From positions 1 to 64,000 of the forward strand of contig OZ025803.1 of assembly GCA_964019425.1 (NCBI GenBank): DNA of 64,000 bases. Direction: 5' to 3'. The translations under genes and the position numbers were made by a program. Numbering within the stretch: position 1 is the stretch's first letter; every line of letters starts with the position of its first letter. Positions 11,700 to 21,776 of this stretch are shown here, one piece after another. The notes under the pieces are model-generated. The model was given only the letters and a program-made list of their open reading frames with translations, was not told the origin of the DNA and ran no database searches. The DNA comes from Flectonema sp. DT1601. Taxonomy: Eukaryota > Euglenozoa > Diplonemea > Diplonemida > Diplonemidae.

Positions 11700-13460
11700 T
11701 ATATGAGGATGTGCAGAAACCCCCCCCCCAATTTTTACCAGGCTATCCCGTGGGCACCTAACACCCAATCCGAGCCCACCACCCCACGAAAATAGTATCC
11801 AAAAAACTCAAATCCGGTACTGGGGCACCCTTTAACTGCCCACCAGTTTAAAAATTTCACTTTTTTTGACTGTTTCTAGTAACATTTGCCTTGTAAGCTG
11901 TGTGGCACTGGTAGAAATTATGTTTGAAATTTTGTTTTTCTTGAAGGCCCAGATTTCCTGCGATTTAGATGCGAGTGTCAGCACAGATGTGATATTGCCA
12001 AAGTGTCAACCACATTCGGACTTGCCATGCCGACTAGGGAAAAAGTTAACCCAAGCTGATTAACTTATTTTACAGAACAGGCTGATGACGGTTGTGTTCT
12101 CAAGCTGCCTACCAGCATCAGCCCAATAGTGAATCATCTTATCATTCTCAGACATCAAGAAGAACTTATTCATAACCGGATACGTTACTATCGCATTCTG
12201 GTTGATGTGTGGGAGTAGGAAGTTGTTATGGCCACACTGAACCTCAGTTCCAAACTGCTCATGTAGTACACATCCAAGCAGACGATTTCCCCTGTTGATA
12301 GAAAGGGGAATTTGGCCCTTCTGTCATTAGAAGCCCTTTTCTTTATAATCCAGAGTCATGATATAGTCACCAGGATGGATTAGATGTATCTTCTCAATAC
12401 ACCTGACATGTCTCTTATCTCCAATGTGAGAATCTATTTCAATAATTCCTCTCATTGTTGTTCGCTTCTCAGCTTCGGACTTTATGAGCGCCAGAAGGAA
12501 GTTACGATGATGTTGAAGGCCCCAGAGATCCACCCATTACATCTGTCAACATCACAGATACATGTGGCGAATACTGAAGATGCCGGGAAGGCAAGCTTCT
12601 TTCAGAGATTGCTGCCTGCGAGACGGTAGTTGCACACATTCATACAGCGCCGAAACTGCTGAAACTCAACTCCAGGTAGAGAACAGTACTGTGTGTATGA
12701 GATAGTGTCTTTTAGAGGGGAGTTATTATCGACTAGTTGATACGAGGTCATCATGTTTTCAACAGTAACAGTAACTGCCTCTCTCCTTTTTTTGATACTT
12801 GGAGGAGTTTTATATTATGGTACCACTAGTGGTTACCAGTTCTTATTGAACCTGATTTTTCATGTCAGGTGTTACAACTGACAGGCAACCACTGACTCCA
12901 CTTTCTTGTCCCTATTCTTCCACAATTCCTTTCCTACTACTATCCCAGTCTTATTCACTTCTGCTATCCCCAGCCACTGGAACATAGAGCTTGTAGCAGC
13001 GTCCTCAAGCGGCTATAGATTCTAGAAAAACTCCTTGTGAACAGCATGCTCACATCATGCTCAACCCATCACTGCCAGCGAGGGTGACTCAGAATCACCA
13101 CCCGATATCGTACTCTGCGGTTCTCACGGGATCTATGATTCTCCTGTCTCATCACTTCTCCTGTTCCTATCATTCCAGTCTTCATAGGAACCCAGGGTGT
13201 AAACAAATTTCTGCAATGTAGCTGCTAAGCTGGTTTTTGAGTATTTTGAGGGCAACCAACAGAGACACAAGGCAAAAGTACCAGAAACAGTCAAAAAATA
13301 TAGAATTTTGAAACTGGTGAGCAGTTAGAGGATGCCCCAGTACCGGATTTGAGTTTTTTGGATAGTATTTTCGTGGGGTGGTGAGCTCGGATTGGGTATT
13401 AGGTGCCCACAGAATAGCCTGGTAAAAATTGGGGGGGGGGTTTCTGCACCGCCTCATATA
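11700..13460 (-). mobile_element. Decayed TIR DNA transposon
   Basis: The ends are inverted repeats of about 150 bp: 11700-11855 and 13305-13460 match as reverse complements, starting with TATATGAGG, then TGCAGAAACC and a C run. The flanks offer only an ambiguous TA or TATA as target duplication. Inside, the minus strand has coding-like pieces. One near 12335-12545 reads MRGIIEIDSHIGDK and later TLDYKEKG. One near 12074-12300 reads IHYWADAGRQLENT. This acidic spacing resembles a DDE transposase catalytic core, but the family is not recognised. The frame is interrupted several times, so the copy is dead. A short relative lies at 28427-28838. Confidence 0.65.
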
Positions 13461-13794
13461 TTATTATGACACCTGATGAAAAGGGAGTACAAAGAGGTTG
13501 ATTCAGGCCCTGCACGTATTAGTTGTAATTACAGCACCTGCCTTACCTTAAATAACTCCTTCCCTCGTTGAGAACCAACCCATCTCAGCCATCCCTGTGT
13601 ATTTGGGAACAAAGAAAAACCTTGTTTTCTTACTGAACAGCGAAAAATCCAAATATCACTTTTATCAGTGAATAGCGAAAGAAAAACCTTTTCCGTTTAC
13701 TGAACAGCGAAAATGAAATTACCTACCATAGCAATTTTACGTGGGAAAAAAAAAGTTGTTAACTAGCGGAAAATTTTTTTGGGTGCAGGCAACA

Positions 13795-13935
13795 GAGAAA
13801 AAAAATTCAATCAAAATTGCTGTTCCATCAGAAACTTTCGTGTGTGGAGCTGTCCATTTCGGAAACTTTCAGATCGGACATTTCAGTAACATTTGCGTGG
13901 AATTAGAGGTTTTCCCAAAAAAAAAAAAAAATTCA
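13795..13935 (-). repeat. Inverted dispersed repeat, right arm
   Basis: Reverse complement of the repeat at 11405-11525, with GTGTGGAGCTGTCC and TTTCGGAAACTTTC as recognisable phrases and the homopolymer run (here A on this strand) at the outer end. The preceding phrase TTTGGGTGCAGGCAAC (about 13778) recurs near 14974, so this repeat family has at least three members here. Confidence 0.7.
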
Positions 13936-15347
13936 ATCAAAAATGCAAAAAAAATTTGTATGTCAAACAAATGATTGTTCGGATTCAGGAAACGAAGATT
14001 AATTAGTTAGTTAGTGGATACAATAAATATTTATAACTTCGATTGTGTGTCTCACAAAGGATCACCGAGAACAGTCTCACAGGATCAGTGGCACTCACCT
14101 ATGATTCAAAACTATTATTACACAAAAAAACCATTCCCATTATTATCGTGAACACAATCTTCGAGCAACTGATTGAGGAGGATGACTATGTCAGCTCCGA
14201 TATGAAGGAAGGAGAGTTAGAGAGAATTTTGAATATTCCAAAATCCGGGATTTAAAAAAAGAAAAAAAAAAATATTTGTTTGTGTGCTCGACATTCCAAC
14301 ATTAATTTCAGCGACAATAGTCTTCTGTAGTGTGTCTTCTTAGCATGTGCCGTGTCAGGATTGTTTTGCGTTAAAGAAATAATCAAATCAATCAATAAAT
14401 CGTAGGGACATCAAAACAAATAATGATTGGGTTTCGGAGTTTTCATCCTCGAAAAAATAAGAGAGGGGAAGGTTCTTCATGCGCTTGTCAGCGATAAGGC
14501 ATGGCGTCATCCATCCTTATCTTATGGATGAACGATCAAAAGAAAAATAAGATTAAAAAAAAATATGTTTTTTTTAAGAAGTTGGGAATCTAAAAAAAAA
14601 AAAAAAGAATCCAACTACAAGTATTGTGTTATCACACAAATGTGATAAACGGAGAACGTTGGCAACGGAATGAATAAGGAAAAGAGAAAAAAGGATCCGA
14701 TCCTTTTTTCTCTTTTTTTTAAAAACAGAAATTCAAAGGCACACACGACAAGAATCGTTAGTTCATTTCCAGACGATATAGCTGCCTGGAAGTGAATCAA
14801 TCCTCGCACACTAGAGTGGTGATACAAAGAGAACAGGAAGTCTTACATTGCGTATTGCGCATCGCTCGAGGCAACAGCAATTATCGGACAAACAAAATAA
14901 ATAAATAATGAAAGCTGGTTCTCCGTAGAAAAAGAGGCAAAAACCCTATTCTTTGAGCACAAGCGAAAAGTTTTTTTGGGTGCAGGCAACGGAGAAAAAA
15001 GAAATTCCTTTTGCCCTTTTTTTGCTGTCCATTTCGGAAACTTTCATGTGGAGCTGAGAAAAATTGAGAAAATTGAGAAAATTGACAAAGGAGAAAAGGG
15101 GTGACACATGTTTCTTCTAATAAATTAAATCAATAATTCTTTGAAAAAAAAACATGTTTGCAAAAATTGCAAAAAATACGTTTGCGTTAGAAAACACGAG
15201 GAGGTTGCATAATTCAACAAACAATGTTGGGGAGTGGGGAGGTTCAAAAACATGTTAGAGCTCTCACAGACTTTCATGGTTAAGGGTTACCTCACCCCCT
15301 TCCGTAGATTATAACTCCAGACGTGTTATAATACAAGTTGGACATTA

Positions 15348-17918
15348 TCAAAGTTGAACATCATTACAATCCCCATAAGCGATAACTAAGCGATCAATTT
15401 CGTTCGACATACATTGTAGCAGGTTGTACTTCATTTTAATAAATAAAGGATCTGGTTGGCTATTTTCTTTATAAGAATCTTGATATAATAAAGGCATTGT
15501 GTTTTTACTCACTGAAGTACAGCTAAGAGTTTCGTTTTGAAAGTGAGGAGCATCGTTGTGTGATTCTCGAATGAGTAATCTCTTGTAACCAGATCTCACA
15601 TCTACGACGTATTGAAGACAGTCATAAATGCAGCGTAAAAGAATCAAACTGACACTGGCAGTCATTAAGTTTGTGCTTATTGAGTCAGCCCAATTATTGC
15701 TGTCACCGTAACCATGAATAGAAACAAGTTCCAACAACAATGCGGAACTTATTAAAAAGTTTGTCAGCACATGTAGATGAGTTAGTAAGGGGGCGATGTA
15801 AACTTTAAATCTCCATATGTAAATTAATTGAACGATCGTCGCAATGAATAAAATAGAAATCCGAATAGTGCAAAGCCACACATTGCTTGTTGATATCCAT
15901 GCTGCTCCCACCAGCAGTGGGACTGGACCGTATTCGATGGCGATGTAGTTACCACGTAAGTGTTTTATATGGCAATAAATATCAAAACTGGTTCCTCTTT
16001 TTTCGACGAAGTGTGAACCCTCAACTGATTCCCAAGCACCACATCCAAGAGCGTAGGCTACGAATGGAGTAAAATGCTCTTTTGAACGTACTCGATATGT
16101 GCACTTTTTGTGATCACATCTGAATTTCGTCATCACGATAGCTATAAAAATAATAGAAAACAACATCCCCATCGTTCCAACAAGCTTCATAGCTGTTGTG
16201 TGTGAATACATCAACAGCAGACCAGAATATTGCAAGATTGACGGGAATAAAATTAACGAGATTGGAATCAACACACCAGGATACCTCATAGTCAGAGTAA
16301 TGTCTTTTTTTGGATTTCTTAGCATAATAATAGAATATAAAATTGCATATGAGAATAGGCACAATGAAATATTCCCAATCACGGCACCAGCCCAGTGGTT
16401 TCCTTCTATTGCAAAGACCAGTGGGTGAACTACAAATGGAAGGCGGTCTGAGGAGATACCATCAGAGCATTTCATTTGATTAGCGACGAGTATTGTTTTT
16501 GATAGAGTTCCCCCAACTCCAGATCCTGCAATAAGAGAACCAACAGATGCGGTAAAAGCGACCCCACCTCCAGTGTCACCCGTACCAAAGGAATCCACAG
16601 CTGGAGTAACTGCAGTTGGTACTGCGGTTGGAACAGCCGTCGGTATGGTTGTTGGAGTTGCAGTAGAAATAGCTGCTACCGCAGCAGGTATAGCTGTTGG
16701 TACGGCCGTTGGCACAGCTGTTGGTACAGCTGTTGGTACAGCTGTTGGTACGGCCGTTGGTACAGCTGTTGGTACAGCTGTTGGTACGGCCGTTGGTACA
16801 GCTGTTGGTACGGCCGTTGGTACAGCTGTTGGTACGGCCGTTGGCACTGCGGTCGGCAATGCAGCAGGCACGGCAGTGGGAACGACTGTTGGAACTGTGG
16901 TAGGAACAGCTGTGGGTGCTGTCGTTGGCACTGCAGTTGGTGCAGTTGTTGGCATTGCAGTAGCAGGAACGGCTGTTAGTGCCGGTCCGAAGAGCGCACA
17001 CCTACCAGGTGATTTATTGAAGGTGTAAATATAGTCTGAGACTGCAATAATTTCATCAGCATCATTCGCTGTGGATGCGACGATTCCACCGTCGAAGACT
17101 TGAAGAGTGGCACCGATACCGTAAGCTACTCCTGGAGCGTCTCCAAGGTGACAGGTTACGTCTGACATACGACCAGGGCTAGCATCTATTTGGCGCGGCC
17201 ACAAAGAAAGCAATGCACCAAAGAAATAATTGTTTCCTACGGCAGAGATATATCCGTTGCAGGCAACAATGCGTGCGAGATTGTTCGTGCCGTAGAAAAG
17301 TGTTTGGGCAGACGATCTGCCATTTAGTTTGAGGATACCTGGAGTACTGGATGTGTATTCAGAAAGGAAAAATACCTCTAAAGTGGACTCATCTATAGAA
17401 ATCGATCCGATGTCCCGAGTTCTCAAGTAACTTCCTGAGCTGTCTACAGTTCCCATGGCAATGTCTGCCATTTCGAAGTATATTATCCCGTCGTTTTCAC
17501 ATGCGCCATAGACAGTAGTTCCACTAACAGCGAGATCAACACAATTGCCATTGTATACAAATGACAACGCATTCGCAATGTCAAGTGCACCACCACCAAT
17601 AATAGGAATTACATGCAGCCTACCAGGTTCAGCAGCAACCAAATAAGGTGTTCCTCCGATAGTTATTGAAGTAGCAGTAATAATGTTTGAAGTGTATCTC
17701 TGTGTTGACATAGATGAGCACTGAGTAGTTTTAGGATCAAACTGTCTGATTTGAGTATCGGAAAATACGTACACCCACTTGTCATAAACAGCCGCTGTTC
17801 TTAAAGCAAAAGTGTATGTAACAGTGTCTATAGAAACTGTCTTGTAGCATGTTGCTAATTGCACCACAGTCAGCAGGATGAAAAACGTCCCCACATGCCA
17901 AAAGGTACTTGCCGCCAT
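15348..17918 (-). CDS. Receptor-like multi-pass surface protein
   Basis: An 856-residue protein of unrecognised family. Residues 1-24 form a signal peptide (TFFILLTVVQLATC). Residues about 25-305 are rich in short beta-strand blocks such as VYVFSDTQIRQFD and VYGACENDGIIYFE, suggesting a beta-propeller-like ectodomain. Residues about 310-440 are a low-complexity stalk of repeated PTAV units, a likely O-glycosylation region. From about residue 500 to 775 there are six or seven hydrophobic segments, followed by a cytoplasmic tail of about 75 residues. The order ectodomain, stalk, membrane bundle is that of a surface receptor or adhesion protein. The start follows TTTCACTCACAG by about a dozen bases, a plausible splice acceptor. 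It lies at the end of the minus-strand gene series. The fold assignment is inferred from residue patterns only. Confidence 0.85.
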   Translation of the reverse strand: MAASTFWHVGTFFILLTVVQLATCYKTVSIDTVTYTFALRTAAVYDKWVYVFSDTQIRQFDPKTTQCSSMSTQRYTSNIITATSITIGGTPYLVAAEPGRLHVIPIIGGGALDIANALSFVYNGNCVDLAVSGTTVYGACENDGIIYFEMADIAMGTVDSSGSYLRTRDIGSISIDESTLEVFFLSEYTSSTPGILKLNGRSSAQTLFYGTNNLARIVACNGYISAVGNNYFFGALLSLWPRQIDASPGRMSDVTCHLGDAPGVAYGIGATLQVFDGGIVASTANDADEIIAVSDYIYTFNKSPGRCALFGPALTAVPATAMPTTAPTAVPTTAPTAVPTTVPTVVPTAVPAALPTAVPTAVPTAVPTAVPTAVPTAVPTAVPTAVPTAVPTAVPTAVPTAVPTAVPTAIPAAVAAISTATPTTIPTAVPTAVPTAVTPAVDSFGTGDTGGGVAFTASVGSLIAGSGVGGTLSKTILVANQMKCSDGISSDRLPFVVHPLVFAIEGNHWAGAVIGNISLCLFSYAILYSIIMLRNPKKDITLTMRYPGVLIPISLILFPSILQYSGLLLMYSHTTAMKLVGTMGMLFSIIFIAIVMTKFRCDHKKCTYRVRSKEHFTPFVAYALGCGAWESVEGSHFVEKRGTSFDIYCHIKHLRGNYIAIEYGPVPLLVGAAWISTSNVWLCTIRISILFIATIVQLIYIWRFKVYIAPLLTHLHVLTNFLISSALLLELVSIHGYGDSNNWADSISTNLMTASVSLILLRCIYDCLQYVVDVRSGYKRLLIRESHNDAPHFQNETLSCTSVSKNTMPLLYQDSYKENSQPDPLFIKMKYNLLQCMSNEIDRLVIAYGDCNDVQL
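16600..16980 (-). repeat. 12-bp coding minisatellite (PTAV stalk)
   Basis: In-frame 12-bp units, mostly GGTACAGCTGTT or GGTACGGCCGTT on the plus strand, code the PTAV stalk of the receptor-like protein. The central part (about 16695-16850) is the most regular and both outer parts are diverged, a pattern expected from expansion in the middle of the array. Confidence 0.9.
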
Positions 17919-18237
17919 ACTGTGTGGGTGGCTGTGAGTGAAACATAATACTCAAACAACTTCGTCAATCAATTCCACTCTGATGATCTTGTCAATTGAA
18001 ACTTCTGCATAATTGTGATAACTGATACAAAGATAAGAATAAGAGTACCCATGTCTTCAACAGAGTTAGAAACATTGGGTGTAGACTCCCAATAATCACA
18101 AGTGGGGATCAGTTGTGTGGTACAAATGAATAATATTAAGAATGCGAACTTTTTTTTTTTTTTTTTTTCTTCATGAAATAATCAAGTAGGCGGGCGTACA
18201 TTGTGGTCATTGAAATCAAAAGTTTTGGGAGATAGAA

Positions 18238-18475
18238 TATGAGTTTATTATAAAAAAGTGCATTAAATTAAAACATAAAAAAAAAAGAAAAACTATAAAA
18301 ACATAATTGTTCTGCGGTTCCATAATACACTGTGGAATACGTAGTTTCAGGCCTTAATCTTATACTACTTGTCCCTCTTAGGCCTTCATCAGTAAGTTCT
18401 AGGGACTTCATTCCAAATCGGATTTATCAATTGGTCTATTTCAAAAGAACTGATTTCTTAATGTCCATCGGAGCT
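18238..18475 (-). repeat. 3' tail, source-like copy of dispersed repeat
   Basis: This stretch covers the last dozen or so codons and about 200 bases after the stop of the papain-like locus, ending in ATAATAAACTCATA, a polyadenylation-like signal. A second copy, roughly 90 percent alike by eye, lies at 25760-25991 with short flanking direct repeats. Confidence 0.8.
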
Positions 18476-19742
18476 CTCCAGAACGGGCTAGCATATATTT
18501 GCTTTTGATCAGTTCTATCTCTTCTACATCTGTTCGTTTTATTACGAGTGCGGAGTAGAATTCCTTCATTCGAGGGTGCCATGGTACAGTCGTTATCATT
18601 ATTATTATCCTGCAGAGTTTTTCTTAAAATCATGTGAAAACAATATTCTGGGTGTTTAAAATAATGGTCGAATGATAATCACCGGTCTGTCGCTCCTTTG
18701 AGAATGTCTCTAAAGAATGCAATCAAAGGAGATAAGGGCCACTATGTAGTGTGACATTCGTGCCCCAGCTTTGTTTAAAATGAATGCGGCGGCTATTGTT
18801 GGGTAGTCCATAGAACTGGGATCTACATACTGGTGGATTTCCCTGTTAGTTTTTGTTCGCTTGCTACCCCCAGCACGGTTAAAGAGAACCAGCCATCCGT
18901 GGATAGGTTGCTCGTTGCTGTCAGGTTCTACTTTTTGATGTTCTTCGTAGAATGTTTGTTGTAGTTCTTGCAAATAGCTAAAATTTATTCGGTCAAGATA
19001 AAGATGGTCTGCAACAAAATTCAGAGATGCCCATCCACACTCACCTCCAATTAGACCTTCCCCTGAAGATTGATGTGATTGTATTGGGAATCGTTTGTCT
19101 AAGGTGTGAAGTGTGGAACTTTTATGATTAATGGTGTCTTTTTCGTCGCTTACAGGGATACCATGATTAAACTTTTCGGAAGCAATATTTAGACGTCTTC
19201 GAATTGCAGCTGCAACATTGCCATCGTCAATATATAAGTTGATAAAGCTGTGACAAGCTACCGCGAGGCTCTTAAACTTGTATCCTCGGTTGAGTAGTCT
19301 GTATGTTACGAATCTTGCAGAAGATCTGCCTGATTATTACAGATTCTGAGTGCTCGTAGGAGCATGGTGGTGAAGATATCAGTACCCATCGATTCTTGAG
19401 CAGCCGAGTGCTGGTGAGTGAATCTTGTTGGTATTATATGCCATCCACGCGCTTTGTCGTTAACGCTAAGACGTATCCATCTGTTGTTTGATTTTGTGGT
19501 TTCGATTCGGATTCTAATTCTGATGTATGAAACATCATCAATACCATTAGAGGTCTCGGTGTAGTTCAGTGGGGAGTAACCTTTTGTGGACCCGAACAAG
19601 AGATTCCAGAATGAAAACTAAATAAACGAAACCAGAAAGTAGATAACCCACCTAACTCTTTATCTAAATAATTGTGTGTCATATATGTTGTCGACATTAC
19701 TTTGAGGAATGTTGTTGACTGAGTTGTCCCATCCATTTTCAT
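18436..19742 (-). pseudogene. Split or broken papain-like peptidase gene
   Basis: Three minus-strand coding-like blocks follow each other. About 19306-19617 includes RGWHIIPTRFTHQHSAAQ. 18710-19320 is one open block with GGECGWASLNFVAD and, 96 residues after the Cys, SHYIVALI. 18436-18633 is a short basic tail. The CGW..LN / SHYIVAL pair and its spacing recall papain-fold deubiquitinases such as Josephin proteins, but this is a motif guess. A possible first exon begins at 19742 or 19736; an 83-base GTAATG...TTTAG gap (19618-19700) would join it in frame, although other introns here use GTATGT. The frame change near 19320 has no credible intron. The locus is therefore either a pseudogene or part of a retroelement. 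Its 3' end recurs at 25760-25991. Confidence 0.4.
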
Positions 19743-20373
19743 TTTTCCCTTTGTTTTCTTCCACTTTTACCAGGATTCCAGAAAGAGAACCTGCAAAGAA
19801 GTGATCCAGGTCCATCATCTGACTCATGTGCTTTCATGCTTTTCGTCCAATAAGGAAACACGCTAATTTTCCCCCTTCTTCAGGAAAACAAAAATAAATA
19901 ACTTTGCGAAGCGAGCATGAAAAAGCCTGAATCATCCCAGGGTGAGGCAATGACATAGAAAGTGCACCCTCTTCACTTATTCAGGAGATAAAAATGGGTA
20001 AACCGCAAATATTGCAAACATGAGAAGCATGGGAAAGAGGAATTATACAGACTTCAAAGTTGCAGAAGGAACGAAGGTGAGTGGAGGGAACGGCAGTCAG
20101 AAGACTATGTTCGATCCTTATTCTCCACTGCAATTATCCCCACATTTCTATTAGCCTCATTCAGCAAGTTTACACCAAGGCGCAGCAAGGACATAGTCCT
20201 GGGCAGCTGCCGTTGAAAGAAGCGTTGGTGAACAAAAGATGATCATCACAGAGCGAGCCAATGAAAGTGCAAACTACATTTCTATTCTGCTGAATATGTT
20301 AATGAGTGAAACCCTAGAAATAGGCAACAAAGCATTGCAGAGGTATGCATGTCGGGTCACCTGTGAATTCATA

Positions 20374-20533
20374 AACCAGACTGTCCTTCGAGATAGTATT
20401 AATGGTTATCAGTCAAAAGAAGGTGAGAGGGTGGGAAAATTCAATCGAATGCAAAAGTTCGTAGGACAACAAACAAATAATAATGGTTGGTTTCGGGCTA
20501 AGATTCAACAACCAGACTGTCCTTCGAGATAGT
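20374..20533. repeat. 24-bp direct repeats flanking 112 bp
   Basis: The phrase AACCAGACTGTCCTTCGAGA plus TAGT occurs exactly at 20374-20397 and again at 20510-20533. Such a pair around a short insert looks like a target-site duplication of retroposition type. The inserted 112 bp contain AAATAATAATGGTTGG, which loosely resembles AAATAATGATTGGG near 14420. Confidence 0.75.
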
Positions 20534-20581
20534 TAGTGACATTTTCACTAACTATCATGCACTCCGGGCAATACTCTCCTC

Positions 20582-20599
20582 CGCAAACCCGCAAACCCG
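20582..20599 (-). repeat. Short reverse island of the octamer satellite
   Basis: The plus strand reads GCAAACCCGCAAACCCGC, two exact units plus two bases of the reverse complement of the GGGTTTGC satellite that fills the first 11 kb. It is the only such island noticed outside the array. Confidence 0.8.
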
Positions 20600-21776
20600 C
20601 GGACTTTGTGCAGAACGTTGTTTTCCGCTGCATTATCCCTATCTGCTTGTGAACTTCTCGCCTCAAGCCGCGCGAGAGTGCTGCTCTTTTCGTGGCGTGC
20701 TCTTGAGATGGAAACTGATAGAAGGGTTCATATACTTCTTTCTCAGGTGCATATAGTGATAGAACGTGAATTACCGACTACACGGGAACCCGATAAACAT
20801 CCATTTCGTCATCTGTTTTCCAGCTGAATAAAAAAGATGGCGATTGTTTGACAATTGTAAAAACAGTAAAAAACTTTGAAATCTGAAAATAGGAAACGTG
20901 CGAGGTTCGGAGAAGATGAGTCTTCATTTTCGGAAATATTTAATAAAGAAAACAAAAGTAAGTTAGCTTATGAGTTTACTGACGTCATCAACATGTTCAT
21001 CAAACAGCATCTGAAAGAAACGTAGCTACAAAGATCGTTGTCTCCGACACATAGTATCCGTAACGCTCTTATAGAAGAAAGCAGTTCGATAATTTCTTTG
21101 TCTTAACAAGCGGTTGGTGTCCTTTTCCGAGGCGAAAAGGGGGAAGGTGATTCTCAAAACGTAAAGAAAACATAAACTTAATGAGATGCATACTGCAGCC
21201 ACTAAACTGACACCAACCCATCTTGAAAAAGAGAGAAACCTTGGTATGATGGGAATCAATATAATCAAAGGTAAACCCATTTATGAAACCTTTTGACAAC
21301 GCTAAAAAAAAGTAAAAGAAATTTAAGAACGAACTGAACTTATTGATATGTTTAATAGAATAATATTGTCTTTAAAAAAAAGAGAATAAAATAGAGAAGT
21401 AAGGGAAGGTGGATTTAATGAAATATAGTAAAAGAGGTTGGAGCAACCCAATGCAAACAAGATTTGTTAAAAAATTAAAAACAGGACTATTCATTGATGC
21501 CCATCGATTTTTCAAGAGCGACAGATTAAAACAAAGAAATCCGTTGTGTAATTCATCAGTCGCTTCTCTAAATGAGGAGAGGGAGAAACCGAACCAATTC
21601 TCAAATTGATTCAAGATCAATAAATGTCGCAAGTTCTTGGTATGAATTGCACATTGGTGACCGTTTGCGGATCCAAGCATTGTTATGAAGCCATGCATGA
21701 CAACATCGGATGGATCGATAGAATCAGCCAATGGAGCACTAACATGAGGCACTACGTCATTCGAATCTTACCGCGT

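Larger units (their letters stand above)
11131..15347. other. Gene-free repeat-rich interval
   Basis: No convincing gene. It holds a decayed DNA transposon (11700-13460), an inverted pair of short repeats around it (about 11405-11525 and 13795-13935) and fragments of the same repeats near 14970-15060. Many A or T runs are present. A 70-codon plus-strand frame at 14043-14255 has no recognisable motif and runs against the gene direction of the window. Confidence 0.7.
19750..21776. other. Gene-poor interval with insertion scars
   Basis: No intact gene. A 97-codon plus-strand frame (20239-20532) is partly made by a 24-bp direct repeat and is not supported. The interval contains that direct repeat (20374-20397 and 20510-20533), a two-unit island of the octamer satellite in reverse orientation (20582-20599), and a member of the TTTGACAAT repeat near 20839-20880. 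Confidence 0.6.

Noticed and set aside
14043-14255. 70-codon plus-strand frame
   Set aside because: No motif, no leader signal and wrong direction for the array.
16573-17028. Plus-strand frame rich in Gly, Thr, Ala and Val, and a minus frame rich in Cys, Asn and Ser
   Set aside because: Other-frame readings of the PTAV minisatellite in the receptor-like gene.
20239-20532. 97-codon plus-strand gene
   Set aside because: Opposite to all real genes, and its end is built from a 24-bp direct repeat and insertion scar.
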